Shown: piece after piece, positions 1 through 5,306 of the stretch
Layout: each line of letters starts with the position of its first letter
Position numbering within the stretch: position 1 is the first letter of the stretch
From: Candidatus Binatota bacterium
GTDB lineage: Bacteria > Desulfobacterota > Binatia > Bin18
DNA length: 8,323 nt
NCBI GenBank assembly: GCA_011523315.1
Contig: WTHE01000763.1
Location: 1 to 8,323, forward strand
Direction of reading: 5' to 3'
Notes under the pieces: model-generated
Told to the model about the DNA's origin: nothing
Seen by the model: the letters and a program-made list of their open reading frames with translations, nothing else
Databases searched by the model: none
Translations under genes and position numbers: made by a program

Positions 1-16
1 GGATGACCAATACGGC

Positions 17-44
17 TTGCGTCGGCCCGACCAAATAGGATACA
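17..44 (+). promoter_or_regulatory. possible sigma70-type promoter for the GST operon
   Basis: TTGCGT (17-22) and GATACA (39-44) are separated by 16 nt, a usable but imperfect -35/-10 pair. It ends 36 nt before the start codon at 81. The match is weak, and an upstream gene could lie just outside the window, so read-through from the left is equally possible. Confidence 0.25.
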
Positions 45-80
45 CCGCGTGCAGCACTCAGGCTCAGACAGGAGGTCAGC

Positions 81-731
81 ATGAAACTCGTCAATTCGCT
101 CGGTCCCAACCCCCGCTGTGTTCGTATGTTCATGGCCGAAAAAGGTCTCAGCCTGGAGACCATCGAACTTGATGTCGTGAGTGGCGATAACCGCAAGTCG
201 CCCTATACCGACAAAAATCCCGGTGGTCAGATGCCGTCTCTGGAGCTGGACGATGGCAGTTACCTGGCCGAGACGGTCGCCATCTGTGAATATCTGGAAG
301 ACCTGCATCCGAGCCCGGCCCTGATCGGCAGCACGCCCGAAGAGAAGGCCCAGACCCGGATGTGGCAACGCCGCGTCGAGATGAACATCACCGAACATCT
401 GTATAACGGCTTTCGCTATGCCGAGGGCCTGGAGATGTTCAAGACTCGCCTGCACTGTCTGCCCGAGGCGGCGGCCGGTCTCAAGGAGATCGTCCAGGAA
501 CGACTGGCCTGGCTCGACGGCTTGATAGAAGGCAAGTCGTTCATCGTCGGCGAGCGTTTTACTGTGGCCGATGTTGTCTTGTACAGCGCGCTCGATTTCG
601 GCGCCGGGGTCGGCCAGACGATCAATCCCCAGCTCAAAAACATGACGGCCTGGTTTGACCGGGTCAGTGCCCGGCCGAGCGCGGACGCCAGCCTGCATGA
701 AAAGGCCAAAGGCCGAATGCGGGGAGCCTGA
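81..731 (+). CDS. glutathione S-transferase family protein
   Basis: This 216-residue protein has the length and two-domain layout of cytosolic glutathione transferases, which conjugate glutathione to electrophiles or use it in dehalogenation, isomerisation or peroxide reduction. The N-terminal thioredoxin-like half (about residues 1-77) opens with the Ser-Leu-Gly-Pro-Asn-Pro-Arg-Cys turn at 6-13, where the catalytic Ser or Cys normally sits. It carries the cis-proline loop GQMPSLE (49-55, Pro52) and the Glu-Thr pair (64-65) that binds the gamma-glutamyl group. The helical C-terminal half has the folding box FTVAD (160-164, N-cap Asp164). The start is set by AGGAGG at 70-75. A small exported-protein gene follows 21 bp downstream and is probably co-transcribed. 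The fold is clear. Substrate and class are not; the active-site segment resembles bacterial Ser/Cys-type classes. Confidence 0.9.
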   Translation: MKLVNSLGPNPRCVRMFMAEKGLSLETIELDVVSGDNRKSPYTDKNPGGQMPSLELDDGSYLAETVAICEYLEDLHPSPALIGSTPEEKAQTRMWQRRVEMNITEHLYNGFRYAEGLEMFKTRLHCLPEAAAGLKEIVQERLAWLDGLIEGKSFIVGERFTVADVVLYSALDFGAGVGQTINPQLKNMTAWFDRVSARPSADASLHEKAKGRMRGA

Positions 732-752
732 GTTTTTCACAGGCGGTCGGTC

Positions 753-1316
753 ATGAAGCGACACGCTGTCGTTCTCGCCGTTGTCCTGACTTCTGTGTTC
801 GGGCTGGGTGCGGTTGATACGTATGCCGACCCGGCCCGGCGGTGGTCCGGCCCGGGTTGGCCCGACGCCTATGGGCCACGCCATAGGGGGCCACGGTTCG
901 GCAACTTTGCCCAGCGCATTGCCGGCACCTACCTGATTCGTGACGGCGACGCCGAGACCGTCTCCCTGCGCATGATTTCGCTGAGCGCGGACGGGAACTG
1001 GTCCGGCACCCATTCCCACCAACAGGCTCCAGACCTGAGCTTCAGCGATCAACACGGCGTGTGGAAGCGGTCCGGGCGCCGGGAGATCACGGCCAGCGTC
1101 CTCGATTTCGGCGTCGATCCCGCCACCGGCAGGGCCACCGAGGTGGTGCGCGCTCGCTATGTCATGACCTTCAGTCGAGATCTGCGAGAGGTCAGCGGCG
1201 AATATGCCGGAGAAGCCTTTGCCCTGGACCAGGACCCGTTCGATCCCGAGGCGGTTCCCATCAGCGGTTTTGACAATACCTTCACCGGCCACCGTCTGAC
1301 CGTAGACCTGGACTGA
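753..1316 (+). CDS. small exported protein of unknown function
   Basis: I do not recognise a named family for this 187-residue protein. The N-terminus is a classic Sec signal peptide: Lys-Arg at 2-3, a hydrophobic core at about 5-20, and a likely cleavage after VDTYA (residue 25). A short Pro/Gly/Arg-rich linker (26-50) leads to a compact domain (about 52-185) that looks beta-rich: IAGTYLIRDGD, a Gly-Asn-Trp-Ser-Gly stretch near 81-85, HGVWKRSGRREI, then RYVMTF and a GEYAGEAFAL stretch. This pattern of alternating strands with Trp-Lys/Arg turns resembles small calycin- or lipocalin-like barrels, but that is inference. No cysteines are visible in the mature part. AGGCGG at 741-746 is a good ribosome-binding site 6 nt before ATG. 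It sits 21 bp behind the GST-like gene and is probably translated from the same mRNA; whether they share a pathway is unknown. Confidence 0.75.
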   Translation: MKRHAVVLAVVLTSVFGLGAVDTYADPARRWSGPGWPDAYGPRHRGPRFGNFAQRIAGTYLIRDGDAETVSLRMISLSADGNWSGTHSHQQAPDLSFSDQHGVWKRSGRREITASVLDFGVDPATGRATEVVRARYVMTFSRDLREVSGEYAGEAFALDQDPFDPEAVPISGFDNTFTGHRLTVDLD

Positions 1317-1324
1317 GGCTGAGA

Positions 1325-1348
1325 ACGGTCGCTCCGTGGAGCCACCGT
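1325..1348 (+). terminator. imperfect hairpin after the 753-1316 gene, possible terminator
   Basis: ACGGT (1325-1329) pairs with ACCGT (1344-1348), and GCTCC (1331-1335) with GGAGC (1338-1342), with a C-C mismatch between the two stem segments. It lies 9 nt after the stop codon of the small exported-protein gene, where a terminator would be expected. No T run follows, so intrinsic termination would be weak; it may only protect the mRNA end. Confidence 0.35.
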
Positions 1349-1398
1349 CAGCACGTCAGCAATGCAGGCCAAACATCCGCCGCAGCCGCCGTGAAGCA

Positions 1399-1418
1399 AC
1401 AGTGCTGAACGGCACTGT
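1399..1418 (-). terminator. hairpin downstream of the vapC-like toxin gene
   Basis: ACAGTGC (1399-1405) and GCACTGT (1412-1418) form a perfect 7-bp stem with a 6-nt loop, beginning 9 nt beyond the toxin stop codon on the minus strand. On that strand the stem is followed by TGCTTC, only weakly T-rich. The position suits the end of the toxin-antitoxin transcript, facing the hairpin at 1325-1348 across a convergent gene end. Sequence support is limited to the stem and its placement. Confidence 0.35.
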
Positions 1419-1427
1419 CAGCCTGGG

Positions 1428-1844
1428 CTACACAGGCAAGGTCTGGACCTGAACGTGACGAGCCGCCCTGATGAGCGCCTTGTCCCGCGTTGCCAGCTCC
1501 AGTCCCCGCCGCATGGCGAGTTCCAGATACGTGGCGTCGTAGGTCGTCAGATTCTTCGTCCGGGCAAGCGTGAGTATCTCTCGGAATGCGCGATTGTCCG
1601 TTTCGGTGTCGGCCGTAATCGGCAGACGGTCCAGGAGATTGAGGCAGGCGGCAATCTGCGCGGCGGAGATGCGTCGGTGACGTTCCGCCCGTGACAGGAC
1701 GTTGCCGAGTTCCAGACGCCACAGACTGGGAACAAACGCACGGCTGTCCTTCAGCCGGTCCAGCAAGGAATCGGTTGCGGGCGTCGCCTCGTCATCGAAC
1801 AGCCAGGCGACGGCAACCGAGCAGTCGAGAACAAACGCGCTCAT
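1428..1844 (-). CDS. vapC: type II toxin, PIN-domain ribonuclease (VapC family)
   Basis: This is a 138-residue single PIN domain, the usual VapC length. VapC toxins are Mg2+/Mn2+-dependent ribonucleases that cut tRNA or rRNA and stop translation when the antitoxin is lost. The four acidic metal ligands are all visible in order: Asp7 in VLDCSVAVAW, Glu45 in LWRLELGNVL, Asp103 in TTYDATYLEL and Asp121 in LATRDKAL. The enzyme therefore looks catalytically intact. The start codon overlaps the antitoxin stop as ATGA (1841-1844), so toxin translation should be coupled to the antitoxin. There is no truncation or frameshift. The RNA target cannot be predicted from sequence. The family call is very secure; activity in this host is inferred. 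Confidence 0.93.
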   Translation of the reverse strand: MSAFVLDCSVAVAWLFDDEATPATDSLLDRLKDSRAFVPSLWRLELGNVLSRAERHRRISAAQIAACLNLLDRLPITADTETDNRAFREILTLARTKNLTTYDATYLELAMRRGLELATRDKALIRAARHVQVQTLPV

Positions 1845-2080
1845 CGTCGTCCTTCATCCCGCAGTGCCTGCCAGTCCAGGCCGCGGAGTTTCAGACCTGA
1901 GCGAAGGGCGCGCAGTTCCTCAATCGCGCCTGCGGTCCTCGCCCGCTCCACTCGCCCGGCGGGAACGAGCCGGGCGACGGGGAGGCCGCGCCGGGTGATG
2001 AGCACTTCTTCCCCCTGTGCCACCTTGTCAAGGAGCGAGGACAAATGTGTTTTTGCGTCGAACGCGCCAACTTCGGTCAT
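1841..2080 (-). CDS. type II antitoxin, Phd/YefM-like (VapB partner)
   Basis: This 79-residue protein binds and neutralises the PIN toxin encoded immediately downstream and, as in related pairs, should repress its own promoter. The N-terminal Phd/YefM fold is clear: VGAFDAKTHLSSLLDKV, then GEEVLITRRGLPVARLVP. The C-terminal tail LRGLDWQALRDEGRR is a short amphipathic segment of the kind that wraps the toxin. I chose the ATG at 2078-2080 over an in-frame TTG at 2096-2098. AAGGA (in AAGGAAAG, 2085-2092) sits 7 nt before the ATG, the conserved domain begins right after it, and the TTG would add only six residues. The stop overlaps the toxin start by 4 nt. The symbol is left blank because such Phd-type antitoxins are named variously vapB, phd or yefM. 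Confidence 0.9.
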   Translation of the reverse strand: MTEVGAFDAKTHLSSLLDKVAQGEEVLITRRGLPVARLVPAGRVERARTAGAIEELRALRSGLKLRGLDWQALRDEGRR

Positions 2081-2084
2081 GTCT

Positions 2085-2092
2085 CTTTCCTT
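2085..2092 (-). promoter_or_regulatory. ribosome-binding site that fixes the antitoxin start
   Basis: On the minus strand this reads AAGGAAAG, with AAGGA 7 nt ahead of the ATG at 2080. It lies inside any version of the protein begun at the upstream TTG (2098), so it favours the shorter 79-residue antitoxin. Confidence 0.6.
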
Positions 2093-2095
2093 ATT

Positions 2096-2116
2096 CAACT
2101 AGTTTAACCAACTAGT
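2096..2116. promoter_or_regulatory. duplicated CAACTAGT, probable antitoxin operator
   Basis: CAACTAGT occurs twice (2096-2103 and 2109-2116), 13 bp apart. Each copy contains the self-complementary hexamer ACTAGT. The pair covers the predicted -10 and the expected transcription start of the toxin-antitoxin operon. Repeated palindromes at this spot are where Phd/VapB-type antitoxins bind to repress themselves. The repeat is seen directly; binding is inferred. Confidence 0.55.
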
Positions 2117-2140
2117 ATAGAAGAAATATGACTGACGCAA
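2114..2140 (-). promoter_or_regulatory. probable promoter of the toxin-antitoxin operon
   Basis: On the minus strand TTGCGT (2135-2140) is followed after 15 nt by TATACT (2114-2119), a good -10 hexamer. The spacing is shorter than the 17-nt optimum, so the -35 assignment is uncertain. The region is strikingly AT-rich against its GC-rich surroundings. The distal CAACTAGT copy overlaps the -10, which fits steric autorepression. Confidence 0.45.
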
Positions 2141-2217
2141 TCCTGTGAGGAATTTTCGGTATTTTCAGTGCGGACGAGGATGAAAGCGATGAGGAGCGGG
2201 GCGCCCGACGTTGGAAC

Positions 2218-3195
2218 TTATTCTGAGATGGCCTCGGAAACGCTGCCGCCCCCACCATCTCCAGGGGACGCTTTCTGGTGTGATTGCGAAGCGTGATCGG
2301 CCGGTGGGTGTTCCGGTGCCGCGACCGGATAATAGCGCAGCGTCCGATGGACGACCTCTGAGGGTTCCAGGGCACCGGTCTGCGCGTCGCCGACCCAGTC
2401 CGCAATCACTTTCTTGGTCCAGTTGCCCCGCTCGTCGAATTCGTAGCGATAGACCTGCCGGCCGGCCAGGCTGCCGTCGGGATGATAATCCAGCCACTCG
2501 GTCCGGTTCCGCTTGTCATCATAGCGGTACACCCACCGAGACATGAGCGCGTCCTGACGGTCATACACCTCGATGGTGATCAGATTCCCACGGGTGTCAT
2601 AGGCGTACACATTGCGCGACACGGGCTTGCGTTCGTCGTCGACCCAGCTGCGCTCGACCATCCGGCCGGCTGTATCGTAGCGATACACGACATGGCCGAA
2701 AAAGGTCTCGTCCTTGTCCTGGCTGATCGATTCGACGGGTTTGGACAGCGTCCCGTTATAGCTGAAGAGTTCCTTGGACAGGATCGTTCCGTCGGCCTCG
2801 TAGCGGGCGGCTGTGGTCATGGCGCCGTGCTCGTCATAGGTCCAGACCATGCGGTGCCACAGAGAACCGTCCGGGGCGTAGACGATTTCCTGGCTGGGCC
2901 GGCCGCTCTGACTGTAGCTGCGCACCTTGCGCTGAAAGTGGCTGCCGTCGGGGTTGTACAAGACCTGCTCGACCAGGCGCCCGCTCCGGTCATAGGTGTC
3001 GATTTGCCTCTGGCCCCGCACACCCTCGACCCACTCTTCAGCCTGGCGGACGTACTGGGCGGTTTCGCTGCTGACGCTGTGGACCGCGTCGTACAGGTTG
3101 GCCCGCGCGCGGGTGTGTTCGGGGCCGCCCTCGGGCGAGAGGCCCGTCAGGGCCAGAAACAGCACCGGGAGAAGCAGGCTGCTGACTGTAATCAT
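2218..3195 (-). CDS. secreted YD/RHS-like repeat protein
   Basis: This 325-residue protein starts with a short Sec-type signal sequence or membrane anchor (hydrophobic residues about 5-19, no lipobox Cys). A spacer to about residue 67 follows, then a regular tandem array. Repeat units begin at Tyr 68, 94, 120, 146, 173, 199, 225 and 251, a 26-residue period with one 27-residue unit and a longer last unit. The consensus is roughly Tyr-Asp-x-x-Gly-Arg, a middle Tyr-x-Pro-Asp-Gly-Ser, and a closing Arg-x-Val-Tyr-Arg. This is the YD-repeat signature of RHS/teneurin-type beta-strand arrays. It lacks the RHS core and the variable toxin tip of polymorphic toxins, and ends in a Pro/His/Ser/Gly-rich tail (about 290-325). 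A role as a surface or periplasmic binding protein is inference. AAAGGCGG about 13 nt upstream is a distant ribosome-binding site. The opposite strand is also open here but lacks any recognisable domain. Confidence 0.8.
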   Translation of the reverse strand: MITVSSLLLPVLFLALTGLSPEGGPEHTRARANLYDAVHSVSSETAQYVRQAEEWVEGVRGQRQIDTYDRSGRLVEQVLYNPDGSHFQRKVRSYSQSGRPSQEIVYAPDGSLWHRMVWTYDEHGAMTTAARYEADGTILSKELFSYNGTLSKPVESISQDKDETFFGHVVYRYDTAGRMVERSWVDDERKPVSRNVYAYDTRGNLITIEVYDRQDALMSRWVYRYDDKRNRTEWLDYHPDGSLAGRQVYRYEFDERGNWTKKVIADWVGDAQTGALEPSEVVHRTLRYYPVAAPEHPPADHASQSHQKASPGDGGGGSVSEAISE

Positions 3196-3263
3196 GATCC
3201 GTGTCTACCGCCTTTCCTGCTGGGCGTACCGCTGTCATAGCACAAAGAAACATTTTTCTCTGC

Positions 3264-3293
3264 TTGACTGGGTTCGGCTCCGGGCGGGATAAT
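3264..3293 (+). promoter_or_regulatory. sigma70-type promoter for the aldolase cassette
   Basis: TTGACT (3264-3269) and GATAAT (3288-3293) are separated by 18 nt; each differs from consensus at one position. Transcription would begin near 3300, leaving a leader of about 16 nt that contains the AGGAGG (3302-3307) of the aldolase gene. It lies in the 120-bp spacer between divergently transcribed genes, the only sensible place for it. This is the strongest promoter match in the window. Confidence 0.65.
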
Positions 3294-3315
3294 CGCTCAC
3301 CAGGAGGATAAGCCT

Positions 3316-4095
3316 ATGCGGGAGAATACGCTCAAGAAAACCCTCAAGGCCGGCGACGTGGCCTTGGGGACCTTGCTGTGGGAAGTCCGCGGCCGGGGGG
3401 TGCTGTATACCCTGGCCCGTGCGGGTATGGATTTCGTCATGATCTGTAGCGAACACTCGGCCTATAATCTGGAGACGGTGGTCGAGCTGGTCCACCAGGC
3501 CCACGCCGCCGGGCTCAGCCCGGTCGTGCGTATTCCGGATCTGGAATATGAGCACGTCACCCGACTGCTGGACTCGGGCTGCCAGAGCCTGATTGTGCCC
3601 CACGTCAAGACTGGAGATGAGGTCCGCCGTTTCATCGAACTGGCCAAGTACCACCCCCAGGGAAAGCGTGGGGTGGCGATTTATCTGGGCGCTAATACGG
3701 ATTACGAGGATGTTGATGCGGTCCAGGCCATGGCCCACGCCAACGCCAATACCCTGCTGGGCGTCATTATCGAGACCGCGCAGGCGGCCGAAAACCTGGA
3801 CGACATCTTGCAGCCGGGCATTGATCTGGCGCTGGTCGGCACCCAGGATCTGGCCCACAGCCTGGGGTTTCCGGGTGAGTTTGATCGGCCGGAGTTGCGC
3901 GACATCCTCGGCCGTGTGCGGGCGCTGTGCAAGGAGCGCGGGATCGCCACGGCCGGGGCGCTGACCAGACCGGACAGCGTCCAGGCCGTGGTGAACAGCG
4001 GGGCGCAGTATCTGCTGTACGGCACCGATCTGGTCCTGCTCAGACAGGCAACGCTCCAGGCCGCCGAAGCCCTGGCCCCGTTTCGGAAAAGCTGA
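3316..4095 (+). CDS. HpcH/HpaI-family aldolase (class II, metal-dependent)
   Basis: This 259-residue protein matches the whole HpcH/HpaI barrel, which cleaves or forms C-C bonds of 4-hydroxy-2-oxo acids to give pyruvate-type products. Compared from memory with E. coli HpaI, the key residues are in place: His47 (HpaI His45) in SEHSAYN, Arg72 (Arg70) in VVRIP, and metal ligands Glu153 (Glu149) in IIETAQAAENL and Asp178 (Asp175) in VGTQDLAHSLG. VPHV (94-97) and KRG (117-119) are also family landmarks. One departure: the Asp two residues before the Glu-His pair is Cys44 here. AGGAGG (3302-3307) lies 8 nt before the ATG. It is first in a cassette with a flavin monooxygenase and an ADC-like protein, so catabolism of an oxo-acid intermediate is likely. 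Other members act as citramalyl- or malyl-CoA lyase relatives; exact substrate unknown. Confidence 0.88.
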   Translation: MRENTLKKTLKAGDVALGTLLWEVRGRGVLYTLARAGMDFVMICSEHSAYNLETVVELVHQAHAAGLSPVVRIPDLEYEHVTRLLDSGCQSLIVPHVKTGDEVRRFIELAKYHPQGKRGVAIYLGANTDYEDVDAVQAMAHANANTLLGVIIETAQAAENLDDILQPGIDLALVGTQDLAHSLGFPGEFDRPELRDILGRVRALCKERGIATAGALTRPDSVQAVVNSGAQYLLYGTDLVLLRQATLQAAEALAPFRKS

Positions 4096-4183
4096 GGCCG
4101 CCACGCCCGGCTCTTTACCGTACGCCCCCGGATGCGCTAAGACAGACGGATGAACCGGAGAGCAGATCAGCACCGCATTTTTT

Positions 4184-4192
4184 GGAGGAGGT
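4184..4192 (+). promoter_or_regulatory. ribosome-binding site that fixes the monooxygenase start
   Basis: GGAGGAGGT ends 4 nt before the ATG at 4197. The reading frame is open for 90 codons further upstream, back into the aldolase gene. This strong site, and the family-typical MKFGIFYEL start right after it, mark the true N-terminus. Confidence 0.8.
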
Positions 4193-4196
4193 CGTC

Positions 4197-5306
4197 ATGA
4201 AGTTTGGTATTTTCTACGAACTGTCCGTGCCGCGTCCCTGGGATGGGGAATCCGAGCGGGCCGTGTATATGAACGCCCTGGAACAGGTCCGGCTGGCCGA
4301 CGAACTCGGCTTTGACCAGGTCTGGGCGGTCGAGCATCATTTTCTGGAAGAGTACTCGCACTGCCCAGCGCCTGAGCTGTTTCTGACCGCGTGTGCGATG
4401 CAGACCAAGCAGATCAATGTCGGTCACGGCATTGTCATCTGCGTGCCGGAGTTCAATCATCCGATTCGGATCGCCGAGCGCGCGGCCGCCCTGGACATTC
4501 TGTCCGGCGGGCGCTTGCAGTTTGGCACCGGCCGCTCGGCAACCTGGACGGAGTTGGGCGGGTTCGGGGCCAACCCGGACGAGACCAAGAAGAGCTGGGA
4601 CGAGTTTGTGCACTGTATTCCCAAAATGTGGATGCAGGAGCGCTTCAGCTATGAGGGCAAATACTTTTCCATGCCGTCCCGAGCCGTACTGCCCAAACCC
4701 TACCAGAAGCCCCATCCGCCGATGTGGGTGGCGGTCACCAGCCCCGGCACCGAGCTGGACGCCGCCGACCGCGGCATCGGCAGCCTGGGTGTGACGTTCA
4801 CTTCTTTTGCCGAGCAGGAGGCCAAGGTCAAAGAGTACCGGCGGCGGATCCAGAACTGTAATCCGGTCGGCGGCTTTGTGAACAACCAGGTCAATACGGT
4901 CAACTTCCTGTACTGCCATGAGGACAACGCGACCGGGGCCAAGACCGGGATGCGGATGATTCAGCATTTCAACTATCTGGCCGCCCAGCTCGATATGGCC
5001 AAGGAAGCCTATCCGGCCAAGTCCTATCCGTCGGCGGGCCTGCTGCCCTCGCTGCGCCGCCAGGCTTCGAGTCCGGGCGAACAGAACGCCGCGCCCGAGG
5101 GGATTGCGGTCGGCAACCCGGCCCACCTGATTCAAGAGCTGAAGAAGTGGGAAGCCTGCGGGGTGGACCGGGTCGGCTTCATGCTCAACGCGGCCGAGAT
5201 CATTCCCCAGCAGCAGGTGCTCGACAGCCTGCGGCTGTTTGCCACAGAGGTCATGCCGGCCTTTGCCGACTCGCAGGCCACTGCGGCCAGTGGAGGAGCG
5301 AGCTGA
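4197..5306 (+). CDS. luciferase-like monooxygenase (flavin-dependent)
   Basis: This 369-residue protein belongs to the bacterial luciferase-like superfamily, TIM-barrel enzymes that use reduced FMN or F420 to oxidise organic substrates. The family pattern is complete: MKFGIFYEL strand 1, GFDQVWAVEHHF (38-49, His47/His48 in the flavin pocket), INVGHGIVICVPEFNHP (73-89), AERAAALDILSGGRLQFGTGRS (93-114), GKYFSMPSRAVLPKPYQKPHPPMWVA (154-179) and a closing GNPAHLIQELKKWEACGVDRVGFML (306-330). Residues upstream of Met1 in the same open frame have no family similarity. The gap after the aldolase is about 100 bp, but no convincing promoter lies in it. The 3' end carries the ribosome-binding site of the next gene and shares one base with its start. 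No flavin reductase is encoded nearby, so reduced cofactor must come from elsewhere. Substrate unknown. Confidence 0.9.
   Translation: MKFGIFYELSVPRPWDGESERAVYMNALEQVRLADELGFDQVWAVEHHFLEEYSHCPAPELFLTACAMQTKQINVGHGIVICVPEFNHPIRIAERAAALDILSGGRLQFGTGRSATWTELGGFGANPDETKKSWDEFVHCIPKMWMQERFSYEGKYFSMPSRAVLPKPYQKPHPPMWVAVTSPGTELDAADRGIGSLGVTFTSFAEQEAKVKEYRRRIQNCNPVGGFVNNQVNTVNFLYCHEDNATGAKTGMRMIQHFNYLAAQLDMAKEAYPAKSYPSAGLLPSLRRQASSPGEQNAAPEGIAVGNPAHLIQELKKWEACGVDRVGFMLNAAEIIPQQQVLDSLRLFATEVMPAFADSQATAASGGAS

Noticed and set aside
3..38. Short open frame MTNTACVGPTK ending in TAG, possibly the tail of an upstream gene.
   Set aside because: Eleven codons at a window edge carry no family signal. It may be a real gene end but cannot be supported from here.
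2218..3195. Reading the YD-repeat protein as the antibacterial toxin of an Rhs system, with the toxin-antitoxin pair as its immunity module.
   Set aside because: There is no RHS core, variable toxin tip or immunity-like gene. The adjacent pair is a self-contained PIN toxin and Phd-type antitoxin with its own promoter.
2482..3240. Plus-strand 252-residue open frame opposite the YD-repeat gene.
   Set aside because: It has no recognisable domain or ribosome-binding site. The minus strand carries a signal sequence and a regular repeat array, which cannot arise by chance.
3239..3264. AT-rich imperfect inverted repeat (AGCA..AGAAA / TTTCT..TGCT) in the divergent spacer, as a terminator or operator.
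   Set aside because: No gene ends here on either strand, and the arms are short and interrupted. The low GC is expected beside a promoter.
4094..4116. Bulged 6-bp stem (GAG-CCG / CGG-CTC) followed by TTT after the aldolase gene, as a terminator.
   Set aside because: It is short, bulged, has only three T residues and overlaps the stop codon. It is too weak to split the cassette.
3927..4196. A 90-codon N-terminal extension of the monooxygenase open frame.
   Set aside because: It overlaps the aldolase gene out of frame and lacks family similarity. The strong ribosome-binding site and conserved N-terminus are at 4184-4199.
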